Both the position numbers and the translations under genes were made by a program. This document shows positions 1 through 9,664 of a stretch of 64,000 nt of DNA, piece by piece; within the stretch, counting starts at the first letter, position 1; each line of letters begins with the position of its first letter. The stretch is from Zygosaccharomyces rouxii (Eukaryota > Ascomycota > Saccharomycetes > Saccharomycetales > Saccharomycetaceae). The DNA lies in the NCBI RefSeq assembly GCF_000026365.1, contig NC_012995.1, forward strand, positions 126,501 through 190,500. The letters are read 5' to 3'. A model generated the notes under the pieces. That model made no database searches. It was given only the letters and a program-made list of their open reading frames with translations, and was not told where the DNA came from.

Positions 1-1270
1 CAAAGAATCCTTGCCAACGTTGCTTTGTAGCTTCATCCATAGAATCTGAAGTTTGAGAGTAAACACGAGTTTCCAACTCCTCATAGACTTGTTGCAATAG
101 ACCTTCTAAAGTAGTGAATCTACCACCCAAAGTACCTTGTTGAATTTCAACATGTAATTCTGGGATGGTTAAGGTACAAGTCTCAGATTTCAGAATATCA
201 CGGCTTAAATCTGCAGGATCATCACAGTACAAAACGGTCTTTCTACCTTTGTCTGGGATGGCACCACCAGTTTTAACTTCGTTGGATCTATAACCACAAT
301 TATCACATACTGTAGACATAATGATAACCTCCTTGAAATGTGGGATATTCACTGGCTTCATATGAGTCTCGCATTCACGTACACATGATGGACATGATGC
401 TCTAAATGTTTGGACTTCATTATCAAAATTTTCAATTTCAGTTGCATCTGACAAGAATTCTGAGGCAGATGAGCCAACTTTAACCGCTTCGGATGGATTT
501 CTTTCACGATTGGATAACTCAGACAATTTTTCTTGACGACGCATTTCCAGTTGATCTCTGGTAATAATACCAACCAAGACATTTTGTTCGTCGTTTCTGA
601 AGTAATCGGTATGAGACCACTTGTGTAATGGTTCACCAGGTCTGTATTCAATCCAAGAGTTCCCAGCAGGATCATCCAATATAAATGTTAGTGGTAAAGT
701 ACCTGGTTTGCAATCGATATAGCTTCTAACTCTTTCAATTACTTCTTGAATCTTGTCATGTAAGTTTTCATCAATCGATTTTCTGGCTTCTTGATCAGCT
801 GCTAAATCGTCGATCATTTCTGATAGTAAACCTTCAACAGTGGTTAATTGACCTCTTTTAGCGGGAATTTCGATATCTAATTCCAAGAACTTACAAGTAG
901 CAGTCTCAGATTTAATAACTTCTCTGTTAAAATCAGATTGATTTTCCACTTTTAACATATATTTAGCACCTTTCTCTTGGATTTGAGATGCTGGTTGGAT
1001 TTCAGAATTTTTAAATCCACACTCAGGACACTCAAAAGACATGATAACGATTTCTCTGAAGAATGGGATGGATGTTAATAACAATCTGGTGGTACCATCA
1101 GCATGACAATTCATACACAGAGATTCAATCTCTTGCACAGGGTGACCCATGGCATCAGCAGCACCGGTGTTTTTAACTTGAACCTGTTCTTGTTCTGGAG
1201 CCTCATCGACATTAATTTCTTCAACAGTATCACCAACTGGTTTGAATAAATTTTCCTGTGGACCTGACAT
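1..1270 (-). CDS. ZPR1: Zinc-finger protein Zpr1, C-terminus cut by window edge
   Basis: The first 423 codons are present; the rest lies beyond the left edge. Family knowledge: Zpr1 is an essential eukaryotic protein that helps fold translation elongation factor eEF1A and binds it through zinc fingers. In the sequence, two related C4 zinc-finger plus ZPR1 modules follow each other: finger 1 has CMNC at residues 52-55 and CPEC at 81-84, and finger 2 has CPSC and CDNC with the same spacing. The start is the ATG at 1270-1268, and the acidic, Glu-rich N-terminus resembles the S. cerevisiae protein. It is divergent from the YchF-like GTPase gene, as in S. cerevisiae (YGR211W/YGR210C). The shared upstream region carries a TTAGGG cluster. 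No frameshift is seen. Confidence 0.95.
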   Translation of the reverse strand, partial: MSGPQENLFKPVGDTVEEINVDEAPEQEQVQVKNTGAADAMGHPVQEIESLCMNCHADGTTRLLLTSIPFFREIVIMSFECPECGFKNSEIQPASQIQEKGAKYMLKVENQSDFNREVIKSETATCKFLELDIEIPAKRGQLTTVEGLLSEMIDDLAADQEARKSIDENLHDKIQEVIERVRSYIDCKPGTLPLTFILDDPAGNSWIEYRPGEPLHKWSHTDYFRNDEQNVLVGIITRDQLEMRRQEKLSELSNRERNPSEAVKVGSSASEFLSDATEIENFDNEVQTFRASCPSCVRECETHMKPVNIPHFKEVIIMSTVCDNCGYRSNEVKTGGAIPDKGRKTVLYCDDPADLSRDILKSETCTLTIPELHVEIQQGTLGGRFTTLEGLLQQVYEELETRVYSQTSDSMDEATKQRWQGFF

Positions 1271-1472
1271 ACTAGATCTTATGAGTTAGGAAAGATAAGT
1301 TGGTGGGACAAAAATACGAAAGTTCTATTCAGTCAATCCAAACAAAAGTATACTATTGGATAAGAATACCAATCCCGTAGAGCGATAGATTTGTCGACTG
1401 AAATAGATATCCAACGTCCAGCTCTAGTATAGTCTAGAAAAAAAGTCTGCGATGAGCTTTGAAAAAAAACCA

Positions 1473-1563
1473 TTAGGGTTTCGTGAAAAGTTTTTTAGGG
1501 CGGAATAGTTAGGGCTTTGTAGAAATATTAGGGCGCGTGTTTATAGATTAGGGTTTCTTAGGG
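1473..1563. promoter_or_regulatory. Cluster of six TTAGGG (Tbf1-type) motifs
   Basis: TTAGGG occurs at 1473-1478, 1495-1500, 1509-1514, 1528-1533, 1548-1553 and 1558-1563, all on the + strand; a seventh is at 2151-2156. Known: the yeast factor Tbf1 binds TTAGGG and acts at snoRNA, ribosomal and some other promoters. Binding here is inference. Confidence 0.6.
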
Positions 1564-2319
1564 TTCTGTAGGCGCTGAAGAAATGATATATTCAGTTACC
1601 TGGTCGCATCCAACCTAGTTAATTGCGGACCCTATTATGGATTCATTAGCTCCTTGGTGTTGCTTCGGTTATAGACTGGCTTTAATACCGGTTCAGTTTC
1701 AGTAATTCGTGAGAATTCGGTAGAAGGCCGTCTACATAGAACTCGTGGAAAGCATATACTGGGTATCTGCTGTTCTGACTGCTCAGTATTCAGAACTCTC
1801 CAGAAGTCCCATGTCCATTACAACCTCCAAACTCGGCTGGCTCCCTCTGTTCTTCTGGTCATCTGATTCAGGACATTACAGCACTTCAATACATCTATCA
1901 GTCTACGATGAGCATATCCCGGATATAACAGAGAGCTCCAGATCCATTGGACTAGAGCAAACTTGCTCTTCTGTTCGAGTTTGATTACAATATCACCACA
2001 TTTCCCTGATCTTGTGAATCATGCGTGATCACCAAACTTAGACCCAATTTGAACTGCTCTTAATCATTTATGGCCTGTAGAGTTCATTAATGTGCCCAAA
2101 TCGCTTCATTAATGGAACCGTCCTTCTCTATTGATGTATTTTCTCTTGTTTTAGGGCTTAATACTCCCAATGTATGGAATTTTTCAACATGAAAAAAAAA
2201 AAATTGAACTGCATTGGAACCTCGAACATCTCACCTCATCTCATCTCGAAGAATTACAATAGATATTGTTTTCTATTCGTATTAGAACCCCGAATTGTAA
2301 ATAAAATTTGGATGATAAA
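1564..2319. other. Intergenic region between ZPR1 and the GTPase gene
   Basis: No convincing protein gene; the 79-codon open frame here looks random. It contains a small hairpin (AGAGCAA facing TTGCTCT around 1955-1970), an A-run near 2194, and CTCATCTCATCTC at 2235-2247 just upstream of the GTPase gene. A ncRNA could lie here, but I could not identify one. Confidence 0.5.
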
Positions 2320-3561
2320 ATGCCTAGAGATCCTTTGATTGGTATCGTTGGTAAGCCTTCGTCCGGTAAATCTACAACTTTAAACTCATTGACAGATGCA
2401 AGTGCGTCAATTGGTTCTTTTCCTTTCACAACAATTGATCCAAATAGAGCTACTGGATATGTACAAATAGATTGTGCTTGCTCAAGATTTGGTAAAGAAT
2501 CACTTTGTAAACCAAACTACGGTTGGTGTACCAACGGTAAAAGACATGTCCCCATTATGTTATTAGATGTTGCCGGTTTAGTTCCGGGAGCTCATATTGG
2601 TAGAGGTTTAGGTAATAAATTTTTGGATGATCTAAGACATGCAGATGCATTAATTCATGTTGTTGATGTTAGTGGTACAACAAACGCTGAAGGTAAAAAT
2701 ACCAGAGGTTACGATCCATTAAATGATATTGAATGGTTACAGGATGAGATTAGATTATGGATTGAAGGTAATCTAAAGAAAAGATGGGGTTCAATTGTTA
2801 GAAAACACACAGCAACAAAATCAAATGTGGTAGATACTTTACAAGCTCAATTTGGTGGTTATGGTTCACAATTCTCAATGATTCAAAGAGCATTAGATCG
2901 TTTAGAAGGTTTACCACCATTAGAACATTGGAACGATGATTGGATTACTAGAGTGGTTAAATCATTTATGGTAGAAAAATTCCCTACAGTATTAGCATTA
3001 AACAAAATTGATCATCCTGATGCTGATAAAAATGTTTCCAAAATTATGCTAAAATATCCAAATACAAAATCTGTTCTCTGTAGTGCAGTGACAGAGATTT
3101 TCTTGAGAAAATTGAACAAGCAGGGTTTTATTCGCTACGAAGAAGGTACAGAGTTTGTTGATACTTGTGAAGATGACCCTGAGAATTTAAAACCATTAGA
3201 TGACAAGATTTTGAGTAGAATTGAGGGTATTCGTGATTTGGTTCTTTACAGATTTGGATCCACGGGTGTCGTTCAAGTCTTACAAGCTGCAACTGATATT
3301 TTAAATCTAATACCGGTATATGCCGTAAGAAATATTCAAACGTTTCAAGGTGGTAATGGTCAGAACGTCTTTAGAGATTGTTTCCTTGTGAAAAGAGGTA
3401 CATCTGTTGGTAAAGTTACAAGACACATTATGGGTACTGAAGTGACCATTGCAGCCATTGAAACTGTTGGTGGTGTTAGAGTTAGTGAAGATGCACCAGT
3501 GGAACCTGGTAAAAATGACATTTTGAGCTTTAAGATTGCACCAAAATCAAAGGATACCTAG
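2320..3561 (+). CDS. YchF/Obg-family GTPase (YGR210C orthologue)
   Basis: A 413-residue P-loop GTPase of the Obg/YchF branch, close to S. cerevisiae YGR210C (about 411 aa). The cellular role of this subgroup is poorly known; relatives act on ribosomes. Visible motifs: the P-loop GKPSSGKST from residue 11, the switch/G3 region [12 protein letters not shown], and NKID (G4) around residue 226. The C-terminal part looks like the TGS-type domain of the family. The open frame extends four codons upstream with a TTG, but the ATG at 2320 begins the conserved MPRDPLIG. The gene converges on PDC1, with about 280 bases between stops. Confidence 0.95.
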   Translation: MPRDPLIGIVGKPSSGKSTTLNSLTDASASIGSFPFTTIDPNRATGYVQIDCACSRFGKESLCKPNYGWCTNGKRHVPIMLLDVAGLVPGAHIGRGLGNKFLDDLRHADALIHVVDVSGTTNAEGKNTRGYDPLNDIEWLQDEIRLWIEGNLKKRWGSIVRKHTATKSNVVDTLQAQFGGYGSQFSMIQRALDRLEGLPPLEHWNDDWITRVVKSFMVEKFPTVLALNKIDHPDADKNVSKIMLKYPNTKSVLCSAVTEIFLRKLNKQGFIRYEEGTEFVDTCEDDPENLKPLDDKILSRIEGIRDLVLYRFGSTGVVQVLQAATDILNLIPVYAVRNIQTFQGGNGQNVFRDCFLVKRGTSVGKVTRHIMGTEVTIAAIETVGGVRVSEDAPVEPGKNDILSFKIAPKSKDT

Positions 3562-3845
3562 GTTTTATAGAATAGAACTATTTTTTTTAAAAATAACAAC
3601 AAAAAAAATAAATATTTATTGAACAATTTTCAAATCTGGTGGTTACGTTACATCTTTCATCTTTTCGTTTCCAAAAGGATTGATTCAAGTAACTTAGCAT
3701 GTGCGTACTATGTTCAACCTTTATAAACTATAATTATTCAAACAGATTTATTTATACTATTTCGTAACAACGTCAAAAGCAATGCCGTTTCACTTTACTT
3801 AACTAAGATATTAAATTGAATAGCTTCTACCAAGGGCTAAACAGC

Positions 3846-5537
3846 TTATTGCTTAGCGTTAGTAGCAGCGGTCAATTGAGCTTGAGCGACCAAAGAAGAT
3901 GGAGCGTCCATGACTTCAAGCATAACTTCGATCATTCTAATTCTAGAGTTTTCGTTGAATTTTGGATCTTGAGTCAACTTGTTCCATTCACCGACAGTGG
4001 AGACTCTGTGGTTTTCGTAGTCCTTGGCACCGAAGGTGTTCAACAATTCCAAGTGCTTCCATGGTTGGATACAGTTGTATTCAGCGGTTTCACCGTGAAT
4101 CAATCTTTCAATGGTGTAACCATCGTTGTTCAAAACGAACAAGTATGGCTTTAGACCCCATCTGATCATGGTGGAGATTTCTTGAACGGTCAATTGTAGA
4201 GAACCGTCACCAATGAACAAGATAACTCTCTTCTTAGGGTCAATTTCTTCAGCAGCGAAGGCAGCACCCAAAGTGGAACCAGTGGTGTAACCAATAGAAC
4301 CCCACAAGACTTGAGAGATACCGTAAGTTTGGTTAGGGAAGTGAGTTTGGTTGATACCGAAAGCAGAGGTACCAGTTTCGGTAATAACAACATCACCTTC
4401 TCTCAAGAAGCTACCGACTTGTCTCCATAACCATTCTTGCTTCAAGGTGGTAGAGTCAGCAACTTCAGCGTTTGGAGATGGCGGAGCTGGGACTGGACCT
4501 GGCTTGTAGTTCTTGACAGCTTCTGGGACAGCTTGCAATAGTTTCTTCAAAACGAATTTCATTTGAACACCTGGGAAGGTAGCGTTTCTGATCTTGATGT
4601 GGTCAGAGTGGAATTCAACAACGTTCTTGGTCTTGTAAGAGTAAGAGAAAGAACCAGTGTTGAAATCGGACAATAGAGCACCGACAGATAGAACCAAGTC
4701 AGCAGATTCAACAGCTTCCTTAACTTCTGGGCTGGATAGAGTACCGACGTAGACACCACCGAATCTTGGGTTTTGTTCGTCGATGGAACCCTTACCCATA
4801 GGAGTAACGAAAGATGGGAATTGAGTCAAGTCGATCAACTTCTTGGTTTCAGCCTTGACGTCGTGTCTGGAGCAGCAAGCATCAGCCAAGATAACTGGGT
4901 TCTTAGCTTCCTTGATCAATTCCAAAACGGTGTCAACAACTTCGGTTTCAGCTTCTGGGTCGTTCTCCTTTAGAGATAGATCAATTGGAGTGTTCAACAA
5001 AGAAGCTGGGACCTTTTGGTCAACCAAGTTAGCTGGTAGACCCAAGTAGACTGGTCTTTGGTTGACGTAAGCAACTCTGATGCAACGGTCAATTTCAGCT
5101 GGAGCAGCAGTGATGTCGGTCAACATAGCGGTGGTTTCAGAGATGTTGGCGGACATTCTGTGGAAAACAGTGAAGTCACCGTTACCCAAGGTGTGGTGCA
5201 ACAACAATTGCTTAGCTTGAGAAGAGACAGATGGAACACCAACAATGTGCAAAACACCAACGTGTTCAGCGTAAGAACCTGCAATACCGTTCAAAGCAGA
5301 CAATTCACCGACACCGAAGGTGGTGATCAAAGCAGCCAAACCCTTAACTCTGGCGTAACCGTCAGCAGCGTAGGCAGCGTTCAATTCGTTAGCGTTACCA
5401 GCCCATCTTAGACCTTGCACTTCGTAGACCTTGTCCAACAAGGACAAGTTGAAGTCACCTGGAACACCGAAGATGGTGTTAGTGTCAACTTGCTTTAATC
5501 TTTCGAACAAGTAACGACCTAGAGTAATTTCAGACAT
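3846..5537 (-). CDS. PDC1: Pyruvate decarboxylase
   Basis: Cytosolic thiamine-diphosphate enzyme that converts pyruvate to acetaldehyde and CO2 in ethanol fermentation. Its 563 residues match the usual family length. Seen: the conserved cofactor-activating Glu51 in GNANELNAAYAADGYAR, and the TPP/Mg motif beginning GDGS near residue 443 and ending LNNDGYT. Codon use is extremely biased (TTG Leu, AGA Arg, GGT Gly), as expected for one of the most abundant yeast proteins. It sits beside STU2, as in S. cerevisiae YLR044C/YLR045C. Two long palindromes lie about 460-610 bases upstream. Which PDC paralogue it best matches cannot be settled here, but position supports PDC1. Confidence 0.97.
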   Translation of the reverse strand: MSEITLGRYLFERLKQVDTNTIFGVPGDFNLSLLDKVYEVQGLRWAGNANELNAAYAADGYARVKGLAALITTFGVGELSALNGIAGSYAEHVGVLHIVGVPSVSSQAKQLLLHHTLGNGDFTVFHRMSANISETTAMLTDITAAPAEIDRCIRVAYVNQRPVYLGLPANLVDQKVPASLLNTPIDLSLKENDPEAETEVVDTVLELIKEAKNPVILADACCSRHDVKAETKKLIDLTQFPSFVTPMGKGSIDEQNPRFGGVYVGTLSSPEVKEAVESADLVLSVGALLSDFNTGSFSYSYKTKNVVEFHSDHIKIRNATFPGVQMKFVLKKLLQAVPEAVKNYKPGPVPAPPSPNAEVADSTTLKQEWLWRQVGSFLREGDVVITETGTSAFGINQTHFPNQTYGISQVLWGSIGYTTGSTLGAAFAAEEIDPKKRVILFIGDGSLQLTVQEISTMIRWGLKPYLFVLNNDGYTIERLIHGETAEYNCIQPWKHLELLNTFGAKDYENHRVSTVGEWNKLTQDPKFNENSRIRMIEVMLEVMDAPSSLVAQAQLTAATNAKQ

Positions 5538-5999
5538 GTTTATCTATTTGTATTGATTTGATTTATTGCTGATTGAGTGCAATGATAATCTTTTATGATT
5601 AAACCGTAAGTAAATGAGAAGGAATTCCCAATAATTTCATCTCAAAGTTCTCATCCTTTTTATACCAATCAAACAACCCTTTAAACCATCTATATCCATA
5701 TTCCACTTTTTTTTTTTTTTCTGAATATAATTATCGTATGGTGTATAGCAAAAGTGGCATTATTACTACAAAGAAACCCAACACGACCACCCAAAATTAG
5801 TTCACCATGAGACCTTCTCAAAATAATTCTCCGAAAAAGAATTTCTATTCATTTTCGTTGTCGCATTTTTCTTTTCCCTCTTCAATATGGTATCATATTC
5901 ATCTCAAATCGATTATAACTCAAAATGCTTGCATAACTTGCATGGTAACTCATCTCATCGTACGTTAAATTTCGCATCAATCCAACAGTCTGTGGGGTG

Positions 6000-6027
6000 T
6001 CCACTAAATGCATATGCATTTAGTGGA
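6000..6027. repeat. Perfect 28-bp palindrome upstream of PDC1
   Basis: The left arm TCCACTAAATGCAT is followed directly by its exact reverse complement, so all 28 bases pair with no spacer. It contains CATATG at the centre. Confidence 0.95.
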
Positions 6028-6113
6028 AAAGTGGAAGCCCATGGAACGTTTGCGTCTCTTGCTAAGAACGATTAGTGGAATCCACCGGATCGGGACCGGT
6101 TCGTGTGTGGAGA

Positions 6114-6147
6114 CTTTCCTCTAAATGCATATGCATTAAGAGGAAAG
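6114..6147. repeat. Second, 34-bp near-perfect palindrome
   Basis: The left arm CTTTCCTCTAAATGCAT meets its reverse complement with one mismatch at position 10. The inner core (CTAAATGCATATGCATT) is the same as in the palindrome at 6000-6027. Confidence 0.93.
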
Positions 6148-6258
6148 GTGCGTGGGGGGAAATTGAAATTCATAGAGAGCGCAGAAAAGTTTCGAGAATC
6201 TTCGGAGTTTACATGCCGATGCACACTAAATTTACTAACAAATACTTGGTGATGTTTC

Positions 6259-8814
6259 TTATTTTATACCTCTGGTTTTGGCTCTCATCCTTTCTATTCT
6301 TGCCTTTAGCTGTGAAGTTACCTCGGCGGCACGCTTCCAACTTTCTTCATTGATAGCATCGCTGGATGAGCTGCTGGTAGTAGTTGTTGTGGCGACTGGA
6401 TTTGATAGTGATCCAGTTACACCGGCCACACCCGGTTGACTGCTAGATAGCTGTAGTGAATCTACACGGCGGGGCAGATCATCACTGGATTCGCTTGGAG
6501 TTCTTAGATGTTTTGATCTGTTGGAATAGCCATTCCCTGTTGCACTTGTAGGATCCATTGAAGATGAGGAAATGGATCTTACACCAAGATTTGTCGATAT
6601 GGCGGACGCAGGCTCAGAGGATGAGAGTTGACGTTGTTGCATTTGCATGTGAGATTCTCTTAGATCTAGCTCCAATTGAGCAATACGATCTTGTAGTTTG
6701 GTAAGCTGTAGGTCCTTAGACCTCAGCTGTAGTCCGCGTTCGTGTAGATTCGTTTGTGACAATTTCAACTGCTCTCGAAGGGCTTCGTTTTCACTGACCA
6801 GCTGGGTTTGAGAATTCGATAATTTGTTCACTTGGGACAATAGCTGATGACGTTCTTGGATCCACTCAGATTTATCCTTCTGCAACTTGGTTAATTCTGT
6901 GTTAAATTGTGCTTGTGCCTGCGTGCGGGAAGTAGTCGTAGCTGCTGGTTGTAAAGGAGCGTTTGCCGGTGGTGTTCCTAAAGTTCTTGAAGTGAGAAGT
7001 ACTCTTGATTTTGGCACATTGGGGGAATTGGATTTTTTCAGCGGCGAAGTGGGGCCCCTTTTAGAAGGAATTGTGGAAGCTTCCGTAGGTGATTGTGCTG
7101 CCGCTGTCGTTGGTGTTGCTGTTGCCGTCGCAGACGCCGCTGCTGTTGGTTCTGATTCGACTGACGATTCTAACTCAGGCAGTTTATCTAAATGATCTTG
7201 AATCTTTTGTCTTTTCAAATTATCCAATTTTTCAAGTTCAAAATGTAATTCTTTTCTACTTAAAATTTTAATCAAAACTGCAAAACATTCAAATCCACAT
7301 TCTCTAATGGCAGGTTGAGTATCATTGACAATCTTGGTAACTGCTGGGCAAATTTCATCGGGCAAATATTTTTGTAGGATCTTCTTGGCTCCATTACCAC
7401 CTAATTGTTGACCTAGTTGTTTTAGATTAAAGATGAAAAGAAGTGTTGTTTCTTGTCTAATTTGTGGGGTCTTGTGCTTCATAAAATCTAAGATTTCTTG
7501 CAACATATCTTCATTGTGACCATGAGAAGCTAATGGATACTGTTGTCGACATAATGCTTGCAACGCATTTCTAATGGTCTCCACTACTGTAGTCTTCCTT
7601 TCCTTTGTTCTTTCTAACAATGGGGTAAACACGAACCCGACGTAATGTTTGTTAAAATTGGTATTTTTCATTTTCTGACAAATTTCACTAACGCATTGTG
7701 CCGCCAAGGATACAGCCTGAACGTTGGCGTCTTTTTGAATCACGTGACCCAGTGCAGACAAAAGCTCGCTATAATCTTCCTTGTGGAACTTCAACTTTTT
7801 CAGAGGTACTAGTACCCTGTCGTAAAATTCTTGTAACGATTCCACTCTGTCCTTCCACTTGCTTGATGAAAGTCTGCTGTAAAAATTTTCTGGTAACTTA
7901 TCAAGAATAGTTTGTTCTGGCAAAAGATCCAAGGGATCAATGGGGACCGGTGGTGCTGCTGCTGCCGGTACAGATGCCGGTGCAGCTGAAGTCCCATGAC
8001 CTTGAGAAAATTGCTGTTCCATTATCGTGTCACCATCGTGATCCTTCGCACTATTTTCTTGTTCCCTCCGTTGCCATACAAATAACCTCGATGCCTGATC
8101 TTGGGGATTTTCCGAATCTGCCGCTGTAAACAACTTGTCTAGCTCTCTCTGTTGGATGGGCTTTAATTGATCTAATAATAATTCTTGTAAAAAAGCCTTA
8201 TTTCTACCTGTACATTTGTAAATTTCTACAATCAGTCCCAACGTTTCAGACCTAACGTTTTTGTCTGCATGTCCTGCTAGTTTAGCTAATGGCGCCAACA
8301 GTTGCGGTAGCAACTGTTGAGAATTGCAATTGGTTAGCCCAAAGGATTTAATCAGTTCTCTCAAACTGTGCAATGAATTCGCTACCAATTTCGGCATCTT
8401 TTTTTCACAAAACGGCAGTATCAATTCCACACTCTGCATAATGGATCGGTCTAGAGAACATAGCACAATAATACACTCGTTAGCCTTTTCCTTAGTTGTG
8501 GCCCTGGATGACGACAGGCCCTTCTCAGCCAGTGCAGGGATCCAAATTTCAAAAATGGTCTTCAGATCAATTCCCTTGGCGGGCACATCAACCTCTTTGA
8601 GGAAAGTCTCTAAACTGATCACAGCTTGTTCGTGTGCAACTACGTTTGAATCCATAAGATACTTTCCAAACAACTCCGGCCTTCTCCAGTGTTCCTGGCC
8701 CTTACCGCCTTTGAAATTTTGATTCAGCTCTTGGTACCCATTGAGTCTGGCTTTCCACAACTTGTGATCGAGTTTCTGCTCTAGCGGTAACCGCGTGAAA
8801 TCTTCCTCACTCAT
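6259..8814 (-). CDS. STU2: XMAP215/TOG-family microtubule polymerase Stu2
   Basis: An 851-residue orthologue of S. cerevisiae Stu2 (about 888 aa), which binds tubulin dimers, promotes plus-end growth and works at kinetochores and spindle poles. Seen, in order: a first TOG/HEAT-repeat array (about residues 1-240), an acidic, Ala/Pro-rich linker, a second TOG array (about 290-540), a Ser/Thr/Pro-rich basic linker that includes an alternating Ala-Thr tract (about 555-650), a long heptad-rich coiled coil (about 655-750), and a short basic C-terminal helix. It is divergent from the thioredoxin gene. The start is the ATG at 8814, the first in frame. No defects are seen. Confidence 0.96.
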   Translation of the reverse strand: MSEEDFTRLPLEQKLDHKLWKARLNGYQELNQNFKGGKGQEHWRRPELFGKYLMDSNVVAHEQAVISLETFLKEVDVPAKGIDLKTIFEIWIPALAEKGLSSSRATTKEKANECIIVLCSLDRSIMQSVELILPFCEKKMPKLVANSLHSLRELIKSFGLTNCNSQQLLPQLLAPLAKLAGHADKNVRSETLGLIVEIYKCTGRNKAFLQELLLDQLKPIQQRELDKLFTAADSENPQDQASRLFVWQRREQENSAKDHDGDTIMEQQFSQGHGTSAAPASVPAAAAPPVPIDPLDLLPEQTILDKLPENFYSRLSSSKWKDRVESLQEFYDRVLVPLKKLKFHKEDYSELLSALGHVIQKDANVQAVSLAAQCVSEICQKMKNTNFNKHYVGFVFTPLLERTKERKTTVVETIRNALQALCRQQYPLASHGHNEDMLQEILDFMKHKTPQIRQETTLLFIFNLKQLGQQLGGNGAKKILQKYLPDEICPAVTKIVNDTQPAIRECGFECFAVLIKILSRKELHFELEKLDNLKRQKIQDHLDKLPELESSVESEPTAAASATATATPTTAAAQSPTEASTIPSKRGPTSPLKKSNSPNVPKSRVLLTSRTLGTPPANAPLQPAATTTSRTQAQAQFNTELTKLQKDKSEWIQERHQLLSQVNKLSNSQTQLVSENEALREQLKLSQTNLHERGLQLRSKDLQLTKLQDRIAQLELDLRESHMQMQQRQLSSSEPASAISTNLGVRSISSSSMDPTSATGNGYSNRSKHLRTPSESSDDLPRRVDSLQLSSSQPGVAGVTGSLSNPVATTTTTSSSSSDAINEESWKRAAEVTSQLKARIERMRAKTRGIK

Positions 8815-9325
8815 CCTGACTATGTAAACCTATCTGTATCCTTCTCCTAGTGCTTGTATTACTCTTCTCTAAACTTTGGTGTTCTTGTAAACAAGATTTC
8901 GCTGGTGGTAACCGCCACAAGCAATCAAGATACGTCGCTTATTACGAGCCCTATGATTATATACATACATAGAATATCTACAAGGCTTAGATAGCTAAGG
9001 GATTCTTCGTAGTACCAGCACCCTCGGCGGTTAATTCAATTCAACCTCGTTTATAATCACTTATCCTTTAATAATCATCATTGTAATTTTACCTTCTTTT
9101 ATGTTCTAGTTCGTTCCTTCGTTCTGACAAATGGGTCCCAAAGGTGCTTGCTGTTGACTAGCTGCTCGCTTAGTAAAAAGTGATGGGCGAAGCCAGAAGG
9201 GTGGCATATAAAGGGAGGAGGTTCTTGATACAATGTGAGATTCAGCTTCTTGGAGTTCTGCTACTTATATAACCAATCTAATCTATCAGTTAGATACATA
9301 TATCAACAAATCGTTCGAAATTAAA
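8815..9325. promoter_or_regulatory. Divergent promoter region, STU2 / thioredoxin
   Basis: A 511-base spacer. It contains a Yap1-type site (listed separately), a TATA-like GCATATAAAG near 9206 upstream of the thioredoxin gene, and no further gene. Confidence 0.6.
9170..9176 (+). promoter_or_regulatory. Yap1 response element TTAGTAA
   Basis: An exact match to the TTASTAA consensus, 150 bases before the thioredoxin ATG. S. cerevisiae TRX2 is a classical Yap1 target; conserved use here is inference. Confidence 0.55.
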
Positions 9326-9643
9326 ATGGGTGTTTCTGCAATTGCTTCTTCTGCTGAATTTGACAAGGCTTTGGCTGTCGCTGGTAAGTTGGTCGTCGTC
9401 GACTTCTTCGCCACCTGGTGTGGTCCATGTAAGATGATCTCTCCAATGGTCGAAAAGTTCTCTAACGAATACTCTCAAGCTGACTTCTACAAGGTCGACG
9501 TTGACCAAGTTCCTGAGGTCGCTCAAAAGAACGAAGTCTCTTCTATGCCAACCTTCATCCTTTTCAAGGACGGTAAGCAAGTCGCCAAGGTTGTTGGTGC
9601 TAACCCAGCTGGTGTCAAGCAAGCAATTGCTTCTAATGTGTAA
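9326..9643 (+). CDS. TRX2: Cytosolic thioredoxin
   Basis: A 105-residue thioredoxin that reduces protein disulfides, peroxiredoxins, PAPS reductase and ribonucleotide reductase using electrons from thioredoxin reductase. The active site WCGPC is at residues 31-35; the conserved buried Asp26 and the cis-Pro loop (SMPTF) are present. Codon use is highly biased, which implies strong expression. It represents the single ancestor of S. cerevisiae TRX1 (YLR043C, near PDC1/STU2) and TRX2 (YGR209C, near SER2), and it sits next to both sets of neighbours, so the TRX2 symbol is positional. Its stop is only 21 bases from the SER2 stop. Confidence 0.96.
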   Translation: MGVSAIASSAEFDKALAVAGKLVVVDFFATWCGPCKMISPMVEKFSNEYSQADFYKVDVDQVPEVAQKNEVSSMPTFILFKDGKQVAKVVGANPAGVKQAIASNV

Positions 9644-9664
9644 TAAGTTTTCTTCTATATAGGT

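Larger units (their letters stand above)
5538..6258. promoter_or_regulatory. PDC1 upstream region / STU2 3' flank
   Basis: This 721-base spacer serves only PDC1 as promoter, because STU2 ends at its far side. It holds a pyrimidine/T-run near 5708-5721, CTCATCTCATCG at 5949-5960, and the two palindromes listed separately. The two 60-90 codon open frames in it look random. Confidence 0.7.

Noticed and set aside
1745..1984. 79-codon frame in the ZPR1-GTPase gap
   Set aside because: No homology pattern; ordinary random frame in a likely non-coding region.
5058..5411. 117-codon frame antisense to PDC1
   Set aside because: Shadow of the strong codon bias of PDC1; no independent features.
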